From positions 620,001-684,000 of the forward strand of contig QOZR01000001.1 in assembly GCA_003576685.1 (NCBI GenBank): a stretch of DNA of 64,000 nt, given 5' to 3'. The DNA comes from Virgifigura deserti. Lineage in GTDB: Bacteria > Pseudomonadota > Alphaproteobacteria > Dongiales > Dongiaceae. This document shows positions 1 to 7,301 of this stretch, piece after piece (the first letter of the stretch is position 1; each line of letters starts with the position of its first letter). The translations under genes were made by a program, and so were the position numbers. The notes beneath the pieces are model-generated. The model did no database searches. It saw nothing but the letters and a program-made list of their open reading frames with translations, and was not told the DNA's origin.

Positions 1-52
1 GCCGCATGAGACGGCGCACCATGATTTGGCACCGAAGCAATCGGCAGGATCG

Positions 53-433
53 ATGACCGCGGCCGCTCCCCGAATCCTCATCGTCGAGGATGACGCCCTG
101 CAAGCCGAGAGTCTTCGGGCATCCTTGACCAACGCCGGCTTCGTCGTGATCGGCGTTGCCGACGATTGCGCTACGGCATTGTCGTTCGCGAATCAGGCGG
201 AACCGGATCTCGCCCCGGATCTCGCCCTTGTCGATGTGCGGCTGACCGGCAACATCGACGGCATCACCACGGGGCGGCAGCTATTCGAGGAGCACGGCAT
301 CCCGATCGTCTTCCTGACGGCGTTCCTGGACGACGCCGTTCAGCAAGGGCGAGCGTTCGCCAAAGGCTTCGTGAACAAGCCCTATTCCACCGATGACGTC
401 ATCGCAACCATCCGTCGAGCGCTGACGGGCTGA
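53..433 (+). CDS. Receiver-only response regulator
   Basis: A 126-residue single CheY-like receiver domain with no output domain. The acidic pocket (Glu12, Asp13, Asp14), the probable phosphoacceptor Asp61, Thr89 and the switch Lys109 followed by Pro are all present, so it should be phosphorylatable. It would act in the cytoplasm as a phosphate shuttle or sink for a histidine kinase. Two HisKA_2/HWE-type kinases lie about 11-12 kb downstream, but partnership is only a guess. An in-frame TTG at 26 would add nine residues; I chose the ATG at 53 because the receiver fold begins right after it. The gene upstream is outside the window, so operon membership cannot be judged. Confidence 0.88.
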   Translation: MTAAAPRILIVEDDALQAESLRASLTNAGFVVIGVADDCATALSFANQAEPDLAPDLALVDVRLTGNIDGITTGRQLFEEHGIPIVFLTAFLDDAVQQGRAFAKGFVNKPYSTDDVIATIRRALTG

Positions 434-556
434 CGCGGCGGCGGAAGGTCATCCGCCGTCCTGCGGCTGTTCCCACCTGGAGTTGCCGCGACGATCGGCG
501 GTTCTTCGAAGACATCGCTAATCTTCGGGGCCGATCTTCGACAGGGAGTGATCTGC

Positions 557-1264
557 ATGATTCCGCTGCATGACGACACTCCCACGACCATTCGCCCGAT
601 GGTGACCATCGGCCTGATCGTCGCCTGTGTCCTTGCCTTTCTCTGGCAACTGGCGTTACCGCCCCTTGCTCAGCAACGGGCCATCTTTGCGCTGGGGTTC
701 ATTCCCGGCGTTTTTTTTGGCGATCAGAGATTACCGGCGGAGATCGCCTGGATTCCTTCCGGACTCTCGCTGTTGACCTCCATGTTCCTGCATGGCGGTT
801 GGCTGCACCTGCTCGGGAACATGCTGTATCTCTGGATCTTCGGGAACAACGTCGAAGACGCGATGGGGCATGTGAAGTTTCTCCTGTTCTATCTGCTCTG
901 CGGCGTGATCGCCGCTCTGACGCAAGGCTTCACGGATCCGGAGGTCCTGGTCCCGATGGTCGGGGCGAGCGGCGCGATCGGCGGCGTGCTCGGCGCCTAC
1001 ATCGTTCTGCATCCGCACGCCCGCATCCTGGTCCTGATCCCGCTCGGCTTCTTCATCACCACGGCCCGAATCCCGGCATTGCTCGTTCTCGGTCTCTGGT
1101 TCGTCCTCCAGTTCATTCAGGGCTCGATGGTCGTCGGCGAACAGGGCGGCATCGCTTTCTGGGCCCATATCGGCGGCTTCATCTCCGGGGCGGTGCTGGT
1201 CGTTCCGTTTCGTGACAAATCGGTCCCGCTGTTCGGCCGACGCCGTCGCGGGCCGTGGGACTAG
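557..1264 (+). CDS. Rhomboid-family intramembrane serine protease
   Basis: A polytopic membrane protein of 235 residues with the rhomboid catalytic elements: the GASG motif with nucleophile Ser138, His204 in a later transmembrane segment (AHIGGF), and Asn88 in the HLLGN loop that usually supports the oxyanion. Rhomboids cleave transmembrane segments of membrane proteins within the inner membrane; the substrate here is unknown. The length fits the short bacterial class with no accessory domain. The start was set at the ATG at 557, which follows a GGGAG element at 544-548; an in-frame GTG at 548 overlaps that element and is less likely. It is separated from its neighbours and probably transcribed alone. 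Confidence 0.9.
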   Translation: MIPLHDDTPTTIRPMVTIGLIVACVLAFLWQLALPPLAQQRAIFALGFIPGVFFGDQRLPAEIAWIPSGLSLLTSMFLHGGWLHLLGNMLYLWIFGNNVEDAMGHVKFLLFYLLCGVIAALTQGFTDPEVLVPMVGASGAIGGVLGAYIVLHPHARILVLIPLGFFITTARIPALLVLGLWFVLQFIQGSMVVGEQGGIAFWAHIGGFISGAVLVVPFRDKSVPLFGRRRRGPWD

Positions 1265-1440
1265 GCGCCTTTGCAGACGCCGTATTTCGGGCGCTGCTTG
1301 ATGTCGTAGGCGTCGCATCCTATTGTGACGGTACCTGTCATTGCATTGGCACGGGCGCGGGCGGAGATACTGCGATTACGGATGTTCTTGCCGCGGCAGA
1401 GCCGGCACCATCCGCGCAAATGGCTGTGGGTGGATGTGTT

Positions 1441-2001
1441 ATGCCGCTTTCCCGCCTCACTCTCCTGGTCGCTGCCTTGGTCCTGACCGGCTGCGAGTAT
1501 ATGGGCCTCGCGCGCCCATCGGTCGTCGAGCAGCTCGAGCCGCCGGTGGTGCGGCTTGTCAACGAGCTGCCGCAGGTCGACCGCCCCAACGAGGCTTTGG
1601 TCACTCGCATCTACGCCACCGGCGGCCTGGCGCACGCCAGGTTGGGCGACGACGGCATCATGCGCGGCGAGATGTGGGCGCGCCCGGCCCAACTCATCTG
1701 GACGCCTGCCATCATCGTCATGCCCGAAGGCGGCCGACTCGAACTCACCGTCCACAACCCTGATATGATGAAGCACGCAGCGTTCATGCCCAGCAACGGC
1801 GGGCACCGTCTGCTGGAACTGCCGCCGCGCAGCTCCGGGCGGATCGCGATCGAGCTCGACGCACCTGGGTTCTATTGGTTCGGCTGTCCCGTCGGGAATC
1901 ATGCCGGGCGAGGCATGCTGGGCTTCATCTTCGTCGAGGGCGGCGTGCCGCCTCAAGCGCGGCTCGATCGCCCACCCCAGCCGCAACCACCCGAAGACTG
2001 A
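1441..2001 (+). CDS. Cupredoxin-like lipoprotein, probable electron partner of the PQQ dehydrogenase
   Basis: 186 residues. The N-terminus is a lipoprotein signal with lipobox LTGC (Cys18). The C-terminal half has a type 1 copper pattern: His112 (KHAAF), then Cys149, His154 and Met159 in a C-x4-H-x4-M arrangement like that of rusticyanin-type cupredoxins. It should be membrane-anchored in the periplasm and carry electrons. The next gene starts 21 bases downstream on the same strand and is a PQQ-dependent alcohol dehydrogenase, so I infer that this protein accepts its electrons in place of a cytochrome c. An upstream in-frame extension to 1255 would overlap the rhomboid gene and lacks a signal peptide, so the ATG at 1441 was chosen. 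It could instead be a copper-free cupredoxin-fold protein. Confidence 0.82.
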   Translation: MPLSRLTLLVAALVLTGCEYMGLARPSVVEQLEPPVVRLVNELPQVDRPNEALVTRIYATGGLAHARLGDDGIMRGEMWARPAQLIWTPAIIVMPEGGRLELTVHNPDMMKHAAFMPSNGGHRLLELPPRSSGRIAIELDAPGFYWFGCPVGNHAGRGMLGFIFVEGGVPPQARLDRPPQPQPPED

Positions 2002-2022
2002 GGCAATCCGAAGGAGGAGGAG

Positions 2023-3762
2023 ATGCCCGCTCGGCTCCGAGGAATTTCGCTCGTCGTTACGTTGCTGCTCGCGGCCTGTATGCCTCCGCTCGAGCGCTTC
2101 CCGGTCAGCCGAGAGGCGCAGCCTTTCGATGCCGCAAACGCGCGCCTCGCCGGCACCGCACCACCGGTTGCGGCGACAGTGACGTTCGAGCGCCTCGTCA
2201 ATGCCCGCTCGGAACCGCAGAACTGGCTCACCTATTACGGCGCCTACGACGCGCAGCGCTATAGCCCACTCGACGAGATCGATCGCGGCAACGTCGCCCA
2301 ACTCCGGCCAGCCTGGATCTTCCAGTCCGGGCTCATCGGACTCGTCGCCGATCCTTCGGATTACGCCTTCGAGGCAGCGCCGCTCGTCGTCGATGGCGTA
2401 CTCTACACCACCGGCCCCGACGGCCATGTCTGGGCGCTCGACGCGCGCACGGGTGGGATGCTCTGGCACTACAGACACGCGATCCCGCTCGACGTTCCTT
2501 TATGCTGCGGCAACGTCAATCGCGGCGCGGCAATAGCCCAGGGGAAGGTCTTCGTCGTCACGCCCAACGGTTACCTCGTGGCCCTCGATGCCGCGACGGG
2601 AAAGCCGGTCTGGACGCAAGTCTTCGCCGACGTGCGCGCAGGCGAGAGCGCATCCCTGGCACCGCTCGTCGTCAAGGATATGGTACTCACCGGCAGTTCG
2701 GGCGGCGAGTACGGCGTGCGGGGTCATATCGACGCCTTCGATATCGCCACCGGCGAGCGGCGCTGGCGGCGCTACAATGTGCCGAAGCCGGGCGAGCCGG
2801 GGTCCGAAAGCTGGAGCGGCGACTCCTGGCAGCGTGGCGGGGGCACGGCTTGGATCACCGGCAGCTACGATCCCGAGCTCGACCTCGTCTATTGGGGCAC
2901 CGGAAATCCTGGGCCGGTCTTCGACGGCTCGGTTCGCGAGGGCGCCAATCTCTTCACCAATTCGATCATCGCCTTCCGGCCGGACGACGGCAAACTCGTC
3001 TGGTACTTCCAGATGACGCCGCATGGGATGTGGGATTACGACGGAGTCAACGAGAACATCCTCTTCGAGCAGGGCGGGCGCCGGCTCCTCGCTCATTTCG
3101 ACAAGAACGGGCATCTCTATGTCCTCGACCGCACCAATGGCGCACTCGTACTTGCGACGCCCTTCGCACGCGCGGATTGGGGTGAAGTCGATCCGCGCAC
3201 GGGTCACGTCACGGTTCGGCGCGTGCCAACGCCCGGGGGCACGGAGATCTGCCCCGGGCCGGCTGGGGCCAAGGAGTGGCCGCACGCGGCCTACAGCCCG
3301 CGCACGGGATTGCTCTACGTTCCGGTCGTCGAGCAGTGCGGGACCTTCAAGACCGCGGATACGGATTTCGGCGAAAGCCTGCCTTACTGGGGCGGCGACG
3401 TGGAAATCGTCAAGGAGCGGCAATGGGGCCACGTGAAGGCATTCGACCCCTTGAGCGGCCGTGAGGTCTGGTCGTGGCGGGGCGAGCATCCGATGCTTGG
3501 CTCGCTCCTCGCCACGGCCGGCGATCTCGTCTTCGCCGGCGAGCCCACGGGCGCCTTCTCGGCCTTTGACGCGCACACGGGCGAGAAGCTCTGGTCGTTC
3601 CAGACCGGCAGCGGTATTCACAGCAGCCCCGTAGCCTACAGCATCGACGGCAAGCAGTACGTCGCGGTCCATTCCGGCTGGGGCGGTTGGATCAAGGGAT
3701 TCGCGCCAGAACTCTACGGTGCGCCGCGCGGCGACGCGCTTGTCGTGTTCGCCCTGCCCTGA
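2023..3762 (+). CDS. PQQ-dependent alcohol dehydrogenase (quinoprotein), lipoprotein, lanthanide-type active site
   Basis: 579 residues with a lipoprotein signal (LLAAC), followed by an eight-bladed propeller of the methanol/ethanol dehydrogenase family that oxidises alcohols in the periplasm. Visible hallmarks are the vicinal disulfide pair Cys161-Cys162, metal ligands Glu229 (GGEYGVRG) and Asn295 (GTGNPGP), and WDYD with catalytic Asp338 and a second acid, Asp340. In this family the extra Asp two residues after the catalytic one marks lanthanide-dependent enzymes (XoxF, ExaF/PedH), whereas calcium enzymes have Ala, Ser or Thr there. There is no fused cytochrome domain. A very strong ribosome binding site of repeated GGAG precedes the ATG. 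No xoxG/xoxJ or PQQ synthesis genes are in the window, so the cupredoxin upstream is the best candidate acceptor. The substrate is unknown. Confidence 0.92.
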   Translation: MPARLRGISLVVTLLLAACMPPLERFPVSREAQPFDAANARLAGTAPPVAATVTFERLVNARSEPQNWLTYYGAYDAQRYSPLDEIDRGNVAQLRPAWIFQSGLIGLVADPSDYAFEAAPLVVDGVLYTTGPDGHVWALDARTGGMLWHYRHAIPLDVPLCCGNVNRGAAIAQGKVFVVTPNGYLVALDAATGKPVWTQVFADVRAGESASLAPLVVKDMVLTGSSGGEYGVRGHIDAFDIATGERRWRRYNVPKPGEPGSESWSGDSWQRGGGTAWITGSYDPELDLVYWGTGNPGPVFDGSVREGANLFTNSIIAFRPDDGKLVWYFQMTPHGMWDYDGVNENILFEQGGRRLLAHFDKNGHLYVLDRTNGALVLATPFARADWGEVDPRTGHVTVRRVPTPGGTEICPGPAGAKEWPHAAYSPRTGLLYVPVVEQCGTFKTADTDFGESLPYWGGDVEIVKERQWGHVKAFDPLSGREVWSWRGEHPMLGSLLATAGDLVFAGEPTGAFSAFDAHTGEKLWSFQTGSGIHSSPVAYSIDGKQYVAVHSGWGGWIKGFAPELYGAPRGDALVVFALP

Positions 3763-3850
3763 GCCCCTGTCCTGATCCAAGTACGGAATCTCTCAAGGCG
3801 CGGAGCGGTCGAGCCGAAGCCGGGTGACGGCGATGTGATCGGATCAAACT

Positions 3851-4081
3851 CTAGGGCTTGCCTCCTGGATGTTGTCCGGGCGTCTTGGTCTTGGGATTTC
3901 CGCCCACGCCCCAGCCAACGCCGGGGAAGCCCGAGGCCACGGCGTCGTCGGGTGTCAGCGCGACCGCCAGCATCATCGTAATCGCCGGCGGCGTCACGAT
4001 CGCGTACTTGCCGAAACGCTCGAGAAATCGCCGGCGCTCTTCGTCCCGTTCCGATGGTGACGACGTCTGCTCCGTTTCCAT
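3851..4081 (-). CDS. Small Tat-leader-like peptide, candidate substrate of the PqqD/HprK-like system
   Basis: 76 residues, start ATG at 4081 with AAGGAG ten bases upstream. An in-frame ATG at 4126 is also possible but has no better ribosome site. Residues 1-15 are acidic and polar. Residues 16-20 read RRRFL, close to the twin-arginine consensus, followed by a moderately hydrophobic stretch (27-42) and a possible cleavage region near Ala49. The last 26 residues are Gly/Pro/Lys-rich with one Trp and no Cys. The gene is the last of three minus-strand genes, after a PqqD/HPr-kinase-like protein. I do not know its function. The leader plus low-complexity tail and the PqqD neighbour suggest a modified or exported peptide; this is inference. 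Confidence 0.72.
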   Translation of the reverse strand: METEQTSSPSERDEERRRFLERFGKYAIVTPPAITMMLAVALTPDDAVASGFPGVGWGVGGNPKTKTPGQHPGGKP

Positions 4082-4220
4082 GGCCCTTGATCTCCTTGAG
4101 GACGCAGGTGAGTCCTGCTCAGGCACGTCTTGAGAGTAAGGCGAGTCTCGACCCAGGGCAGCCGACCTTTTGGAAAGCGTCCGACGCCAATAGCACTATG
4201 CCAAAAGTGGCATGCCATCG

Positions 4221-5435
4221 TTATCTCCGCTCGGTCGGGACAAGGGCACAGAGGCACGACACGGCCGAGTCGAGATCCGAAACATCCATCTCGAAGCTGT
4301 CGATCCCGGCGGCCCAACCTACCAGTCGGCGAACCTTGTCGGAGTCCAAGGACTCGCGAAGCCCGGAGCACAGCGCCACGAGGCGCTGCAAGCCCTCCGC
4401 CGGCGTCAATGGCCGCAACGCCGTCGCAGCGTCCGGGCGGTATCGGGGAAAGACGATCCATCGCACGCGAATTCCGGTTCCGTCATGCCCGCCGATGGTC
4501 CAAGGCGGCGCCAAATAGCGCGCTCGCTTGCCGTCATGGCGCAGGTGCGGGACGAGCCCGGCAAGACTTGGCCAGCGGCGCGACATCGTCACCCATGCGC
4601 CTTCCTTGATGCATAAGCTCTCCGGCACCGACACGGCATTCAAGTCTTGTTCCTCCAAGAGGACGATATCGTCGGACATGTAGCTCCAGCCGGCATCCGC
4701 CAGACCCGCGGCCAACGTGGTCTTGCCGCTGCCGGAGGGACCCGGGAGCAGCAGGCAGCCTTCGGGCGAGGCGACTGCGGCCGCGTGGAGAGCGATGAAG
4801 TAGCGACAGCGCCTCACAGCGAGATGAAGGAGGAGACCTTCGACCAGAGGAGCGAGCGCTTCCGGCGCATTACAGGAGGCCAGAATCCGCCCATCGCTCC
4901 GTACTTCGCAGCGACCCGGTATTGCCGTCACCACCAAGGCGATGTCCGCGCCCGCCGCCGATGTGATTTCCAGATGCTGCAGGATCGGACAAACACGCTC
5001 CTCCAGCGTTCGGTCGGAAAAGGTGATCGAAACGATGCTGTTCAGCAGCCGATAGCTGCGGCCGCCGGCGCATCCTGCACCGACCGGCGCTTCATCCACT
5101 CTCACCCTCTCCGCCTTCACGTGCCGCGGTCGCCCCTGGGGCTTACTGCCCGCCAGAAGGCCAAGGTCGCGCCACTGGCCGACGATGTCGCGCACGTACC
5201 CAGCGGCACTGTCGCGCTCGATACCCAGACTTCGCGCCGTGGCCGCGGCGACCGCCGCTGCGTCCGACTCTTGCTCCAAATGACACCAGACGCAGGTCGC
5301 CGCGCCGTTCAAGCGGTAAAGAGTCTGTGCCGATCGGTCGAAGAGGATACCCTCCTCGCCCAGGATATGCAGCTCTACGCCTCGCGCCGGATGCAGCGCC
5401 CCGTCGCAAGGCACTCGCTTCCGCGGCGGCATCAC
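4221..5435 (-). CDS. PqqD-like domain fused to HPr-kinase-related P-loop domain
   Basis: 404 residues. Residues about 20-97 look like a PqqD/RRE fold, the peptide-binding module of ribosomal peptide pathways. Residues about 210-400 resemble the HPr kinase-related family: the Walker A GPSGSGKTT at 232-240 is followed by the SDDIVLL strand at 254-260. Such HprK-like proteins occur with nucleotidyltransferase-fold partners in lasso-peptide and 'HPr-rel' type clusters, where some phosphorylate a peptide; there PqqD and kinase are usually separate genes, so the fusion is notable. Its start overlaps the end of the upstream nucleotidyltransferase gene by four bases (ATGA), indicating translational coupling. 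A small peptide gene lies 139 bases downstream. The substrate is inferred, not shown. Confidence 0.8.
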   Translation of the reverse strand: MMPPRKRVPCDGALHPARGVELHILGEEGILFDRSAQTLYRLNGAATCVWCHLEQESDAAAVAAATARSLGIERDSAAGYVRDIVGQWRDLGLLAGSKPQGRPRHVKAERVRVDEAPVGAGCAGGRSYRLLNSIVSITFSDRTLEERVCPILQHLEITSAAGADIALVVTAIPGRCEVRSDGRILASCNAPEALAPLVEGLLLHLAVRRCRYFIALHAAAVASPEGCLLLPGPSGSGKTTLAAGLADAGWSYMSDDIVLLEEQDLNAVSVPESLCIKEGAWVTMSRRWPSLAGLVPHLRHDGKRARYLAPPWTIGGHDGTGIRVRWIVFPRYRPDAATALRPLTPAEGLQRLVALCSGLRESLDSDKVRRLVGWAAGIDSFEMDVSDLDSAVSCLCALVPTERR

Positions 5436-6553
5436 CGAACCTGAAAATCATAGCGGATCTTCTTGGCCGACCCGCGGCGGAGAACGGACCAAACCCGCCG
5501 AGCCCGTGACAGGTTAAGGTCGATTGCGCCGACGTCGCAGTCGCAGACATACTCCATGTTCACTCGGCTGAGCGGCTGGGTCAGGCCGGTCCAGTAACGC
5601 GCCGCGAGCGCCAGAGGCGCACTGCGAAGCTGCAGAAGGCAGCGCTGGAAATGCAGGCGCGCCCGGGGCGTCTCGTCGAGGCTGCGGGGCATCGGCAGCG
5701 CCAGCAGCCGGTGGGCGAGGCAGAGCGTGGCGTCCACGACATGCGCCAATCCCTGTTGTCCCATGGTCCCACGGATGGCAACCCAATCGATGGCCTCCGC
5801 GTGGCGGTGTGAGGTGACGGCGAGGTCATGGAGTTGCCGCAGCGAGATCACACCGAGGCGATGATTGGGGCCCGCGACCGCGGTGTTGACGATGTTGTGC
5901 AGAACGCGGTGGGCGGGCGACGGCGCCAGCAATCGCAGCCAATTTGCGGACAGGGAAACGGCGGACGCCAGGACCGCCTCGGCCGACAGCACACTCCGCT
6001 GCGGCCCCAGATCCCGGTGAAGGTCGATGGTTGCGAGCCCGCCGGCACGGGCCAGCGTGACGCCATGAGCGGGCCGTCCGTCCATCCCGCTTACGGCGAC
6101 ATAGCCGATCCGTGTCAGCGCGTCGATGGCAGCGGTGAAAGCCGGGCGCGGCACCAGGAGATCGATGTCGGCCATCATTCGACCGTCCCCGCCATGCCGC
6201 TCGAAAAGCTGCAACGCTCCCTTGAGCACCGCAGGGACAATGCCCTGTCTGTTCAACTGGCGCGTGACCTCGAGAGCGTCACGACGGATGGTCGCGTTCC
6301 GTCGGGCGTTCATACCGTGGATCTCGGCTAGGTATGATCGCAGATCGGGCGGCAGAGCGTCCGAGACGCCCTTACGCTGGAGAGACTCGAACAGCGTCGG
6401 CGTAACGAGGTGGTCGTTGGCCAACGCGACAACCTCCAGCCAAGAACCTTCGTTGGCGGCAATTGCGTTGCGCAGCGCCGCGACGGCCGCGTCGGAGTCA
6501 TCGACGGCAAGACACTGCCCAAGGAACAGGAACACATCCACGCCAGCGCGCAT
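5432..6553 (-). CDS. Nucleotidyltransferase-fold family protein
   Basis: 373 residues resembling the uncharacterised bacterial nucleotidyltransferase family (NTP_transf_5 type). The core is visible as a Lys-Gly at 111-112, then MADIDLLV with the metal-binding pair Asp129 and Asp131. The rest is mostly helical with several His and Arg residues. Proteins of this type repeatedly accompany HprK-like kinases and PqqD proteins in peptide-modifying or exopolysaccharide loci, and here it is coupled by a four-base overlap to such a gene. It is the first gene of the three-gene minus-strand unit. The ATG at 6553 has only a weak AGGAT upstream, so the exact start is uncertain. The nucleotide and acceptor are unknown. 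Confidence 0.78.
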   Translation of the reverse strand: MRAGVDVFLFLGQCLAVDDSDAAVAALRNAIAANEGSWLEVVALANDHLVTPTLFESLQRKGVSDALPPDLRSYLAEIHGMNARRNATIRRDALEVTRQLNRQGIVPAVLKGALQLFERHGGDGRMMADIDLLVPRPAFTAAIDALTRIGYVAVSGMDGRPAHGVTLARAGGLATIDLHRDLGPQRSVLSAEAVLASAVSLSANWLRLLAPSPAHRVLHNIVNTAVAGPNHRLGVISLRQLHDLAVTSHRHAEAIDWVAIRGTMGQQGLAHVVDATLCLAHRLLALPMPRSLDETPRARLHFQRCLLQLRSAPLALAARYWTGLTQPLSRVNMEYVCDCDVGAIDLNLSRARRVWSVLRRGSAKKIRYDFQVR

Positions 6554-6624
6554 GGTCGCGATCCTACGCGCGACCCGCGGTGCAGCCGAACGCCTTTCCG
6601 GGATACCCCGGTCGGGGGCCCATG

Positions 6625-6691
6625 GACGCCCTGGAGACGCCCTGGGGACGCCCTGGGGACGCCCCGGGGATGCGGCTGGGGACGCGCTGGG
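6625..6691. repeat. Six-copy 11-bp tandem repeat
   Basis: Six head-to-tail copies of GACGCCCTGGG: the first has a final A, copies two and three are identical, the fourth has one change, the fifth is 12 bases long and the sixth has one change. It lies in the gap between the nucleotidyltransferase gene start and a small proline-rich gene, upstream of the three-gene unit. A period of 11 puts each copy roughly one helical turn from the next. Confidence 0.9.
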
Positions 6692-6722
6692 ACCGCAACG
6701 GGGCGGACTGCGCCGGCGGGCG

Positions 6723-6917
6723 CTATCGGCTGGGTGGCTGCCGGCTCCGATGATTCGGGCCTTCCGGTCCCTGCGGATCGCCCGGATCCGGCGGCAGAAC
6801 CGGATCGTTCGGGTTGCCGGGTACCGGGGGTTCCCCGGGATTGCGCGGACGGTGCGGGCCTTCGGGAGCCGGCGATTGGCCGGGGCTCTCCTCGCCGGGC
6901 AAAGGATTTCCAGTCAT
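6723..6917 (-). CDS. Small proline/glycine-rich protein
   Basis: 64 residues, about a third of them Pro or Gly, with repeated P-G-x-P and N-P motifs and no hydrophobic segment or Cys. The ATG at 6917 has a good ribosome site (GGAGAG, six bases away), which supports translation; the longer upstream reading frame has no such signal. It probably stays disordered and cytoplasmic. It is divergent from the small membrane protein gene at 7115. It lies upstream of the peptide-modification genes on the same strand but is separated from them by 169 bases that hold the tandem repeat. I recognise no function. Composition alone could mislead, so this is a moderate call. Confidence 0.6.
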   Translation of the reverse strand: MTGNPLPGEESPGQSPAPEGPHRPRNPGEPPVPGNPNDPVLPPDPGDPQGPEGPNHRSRQPPSR

Positions 6918-7030
6918 CGGATGCTCTCCAGGTTGTGTGCGATCAGGATTCCCTGAGAAGTAAGGAGAACGCCCGCCCCGCGGTTCCAACGGCTGCTCGA
7001 GGCCGGCTGCCATCCCGGTCCTGGACAATC

Positions 7031-7055
7031 GGAACCTTCGCTCCCAGTGGTCGTT
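7031..7055 (+). promoter_or_regulatory. EcfG-type general stress promoter
   Basis: Exact GGAAC (7031-7035), 16-base spacer, CGTT (7052-7055): the consensus recognised by EcfG, the sigma factor of the PhyR-NepR-EcfG general stress response in Alphaproteobacteria. The motif ends 60 bases before the ATG of the small membrane protein at 7115. Confidence 0.75.
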
Positions 7056-7114
7056 AGACATTGTGTGCCTCGGGCGCGACCCGGCCCTCGAGACGATGGA
7101 AGAACGAGAGAAGA

Positions 7115-7273
7115 ATGAAGGGAAAGCGGCCCTCACCTCCTGAAGAATCGCAGGAATTGAGTACGCGGGAGGCGCGCTCCGGCAAGGTCTTGGGCGTTCA
7201 GCGATATGTCTTGGCGATTTCCACGGTATTGGTCATCGTCGCCTTCGTGATCGTTTACTTCGCCTTTACCTAG
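7115..7273 (+). CDS. Small single-pass membrane protein
   Basis: 52 residues. About 27 polar, basic N-terminal residues are followed by one strongly hydrophobic helix (about 29-51) ending almost at the C-terminus, so it is probably a tail-anchored inner membrane protein. The ATG at 7115 follows a GAGAGAAG purine run; an upstream ATG-less extension to 7061 is not supported. An exact EcfG-type promoter sits 60 bases upstream, so it is likely induced in the general stress response. Function is unknown. Small membrane proteins of this kind are often missed in annotation. Confidence 0.68.
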   Translation: MKGKRPSPPEESQELSTREARSGKVLGVQRYVLAISTVLVIVAFVIVYFAFT

Positions 7274-7301
7274 TGGATCGAGCGCGACGCCGCTCCTTCC
7301 C

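Noticed and set aside
1261..1341. Possible 26-codon minus-strand gene just past the rhomboid gene
   Set aside because: Sequence has two Cys and looks protein-like, but there is no ribosome site and it is too short to judge.
2500..3780. 426-codon open frame opposite the PQQ dehydrogenase
   Set aside because: Antisense shadow; the sense strand has a full set of catalytic motifs.
3858..4133. Plus-strand frame opposite the small Tat-leader-like peptide
   Set aside because: The minus strand has AAGGAG and an ordered leader; the plus strand has neither.
3851..6553. Calling the locus a lasso peptide cluster
   Set aside because: There is no asparagine-synthetase-like cyclase or transglutaminase-like protease, both required for lasso peptides.
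6962..6987. EcfG-type promoter for the proline-rich gene on the minus strand
   Set aside because: GGAAC is followed after 17 bases by CCTT, not CGTT.
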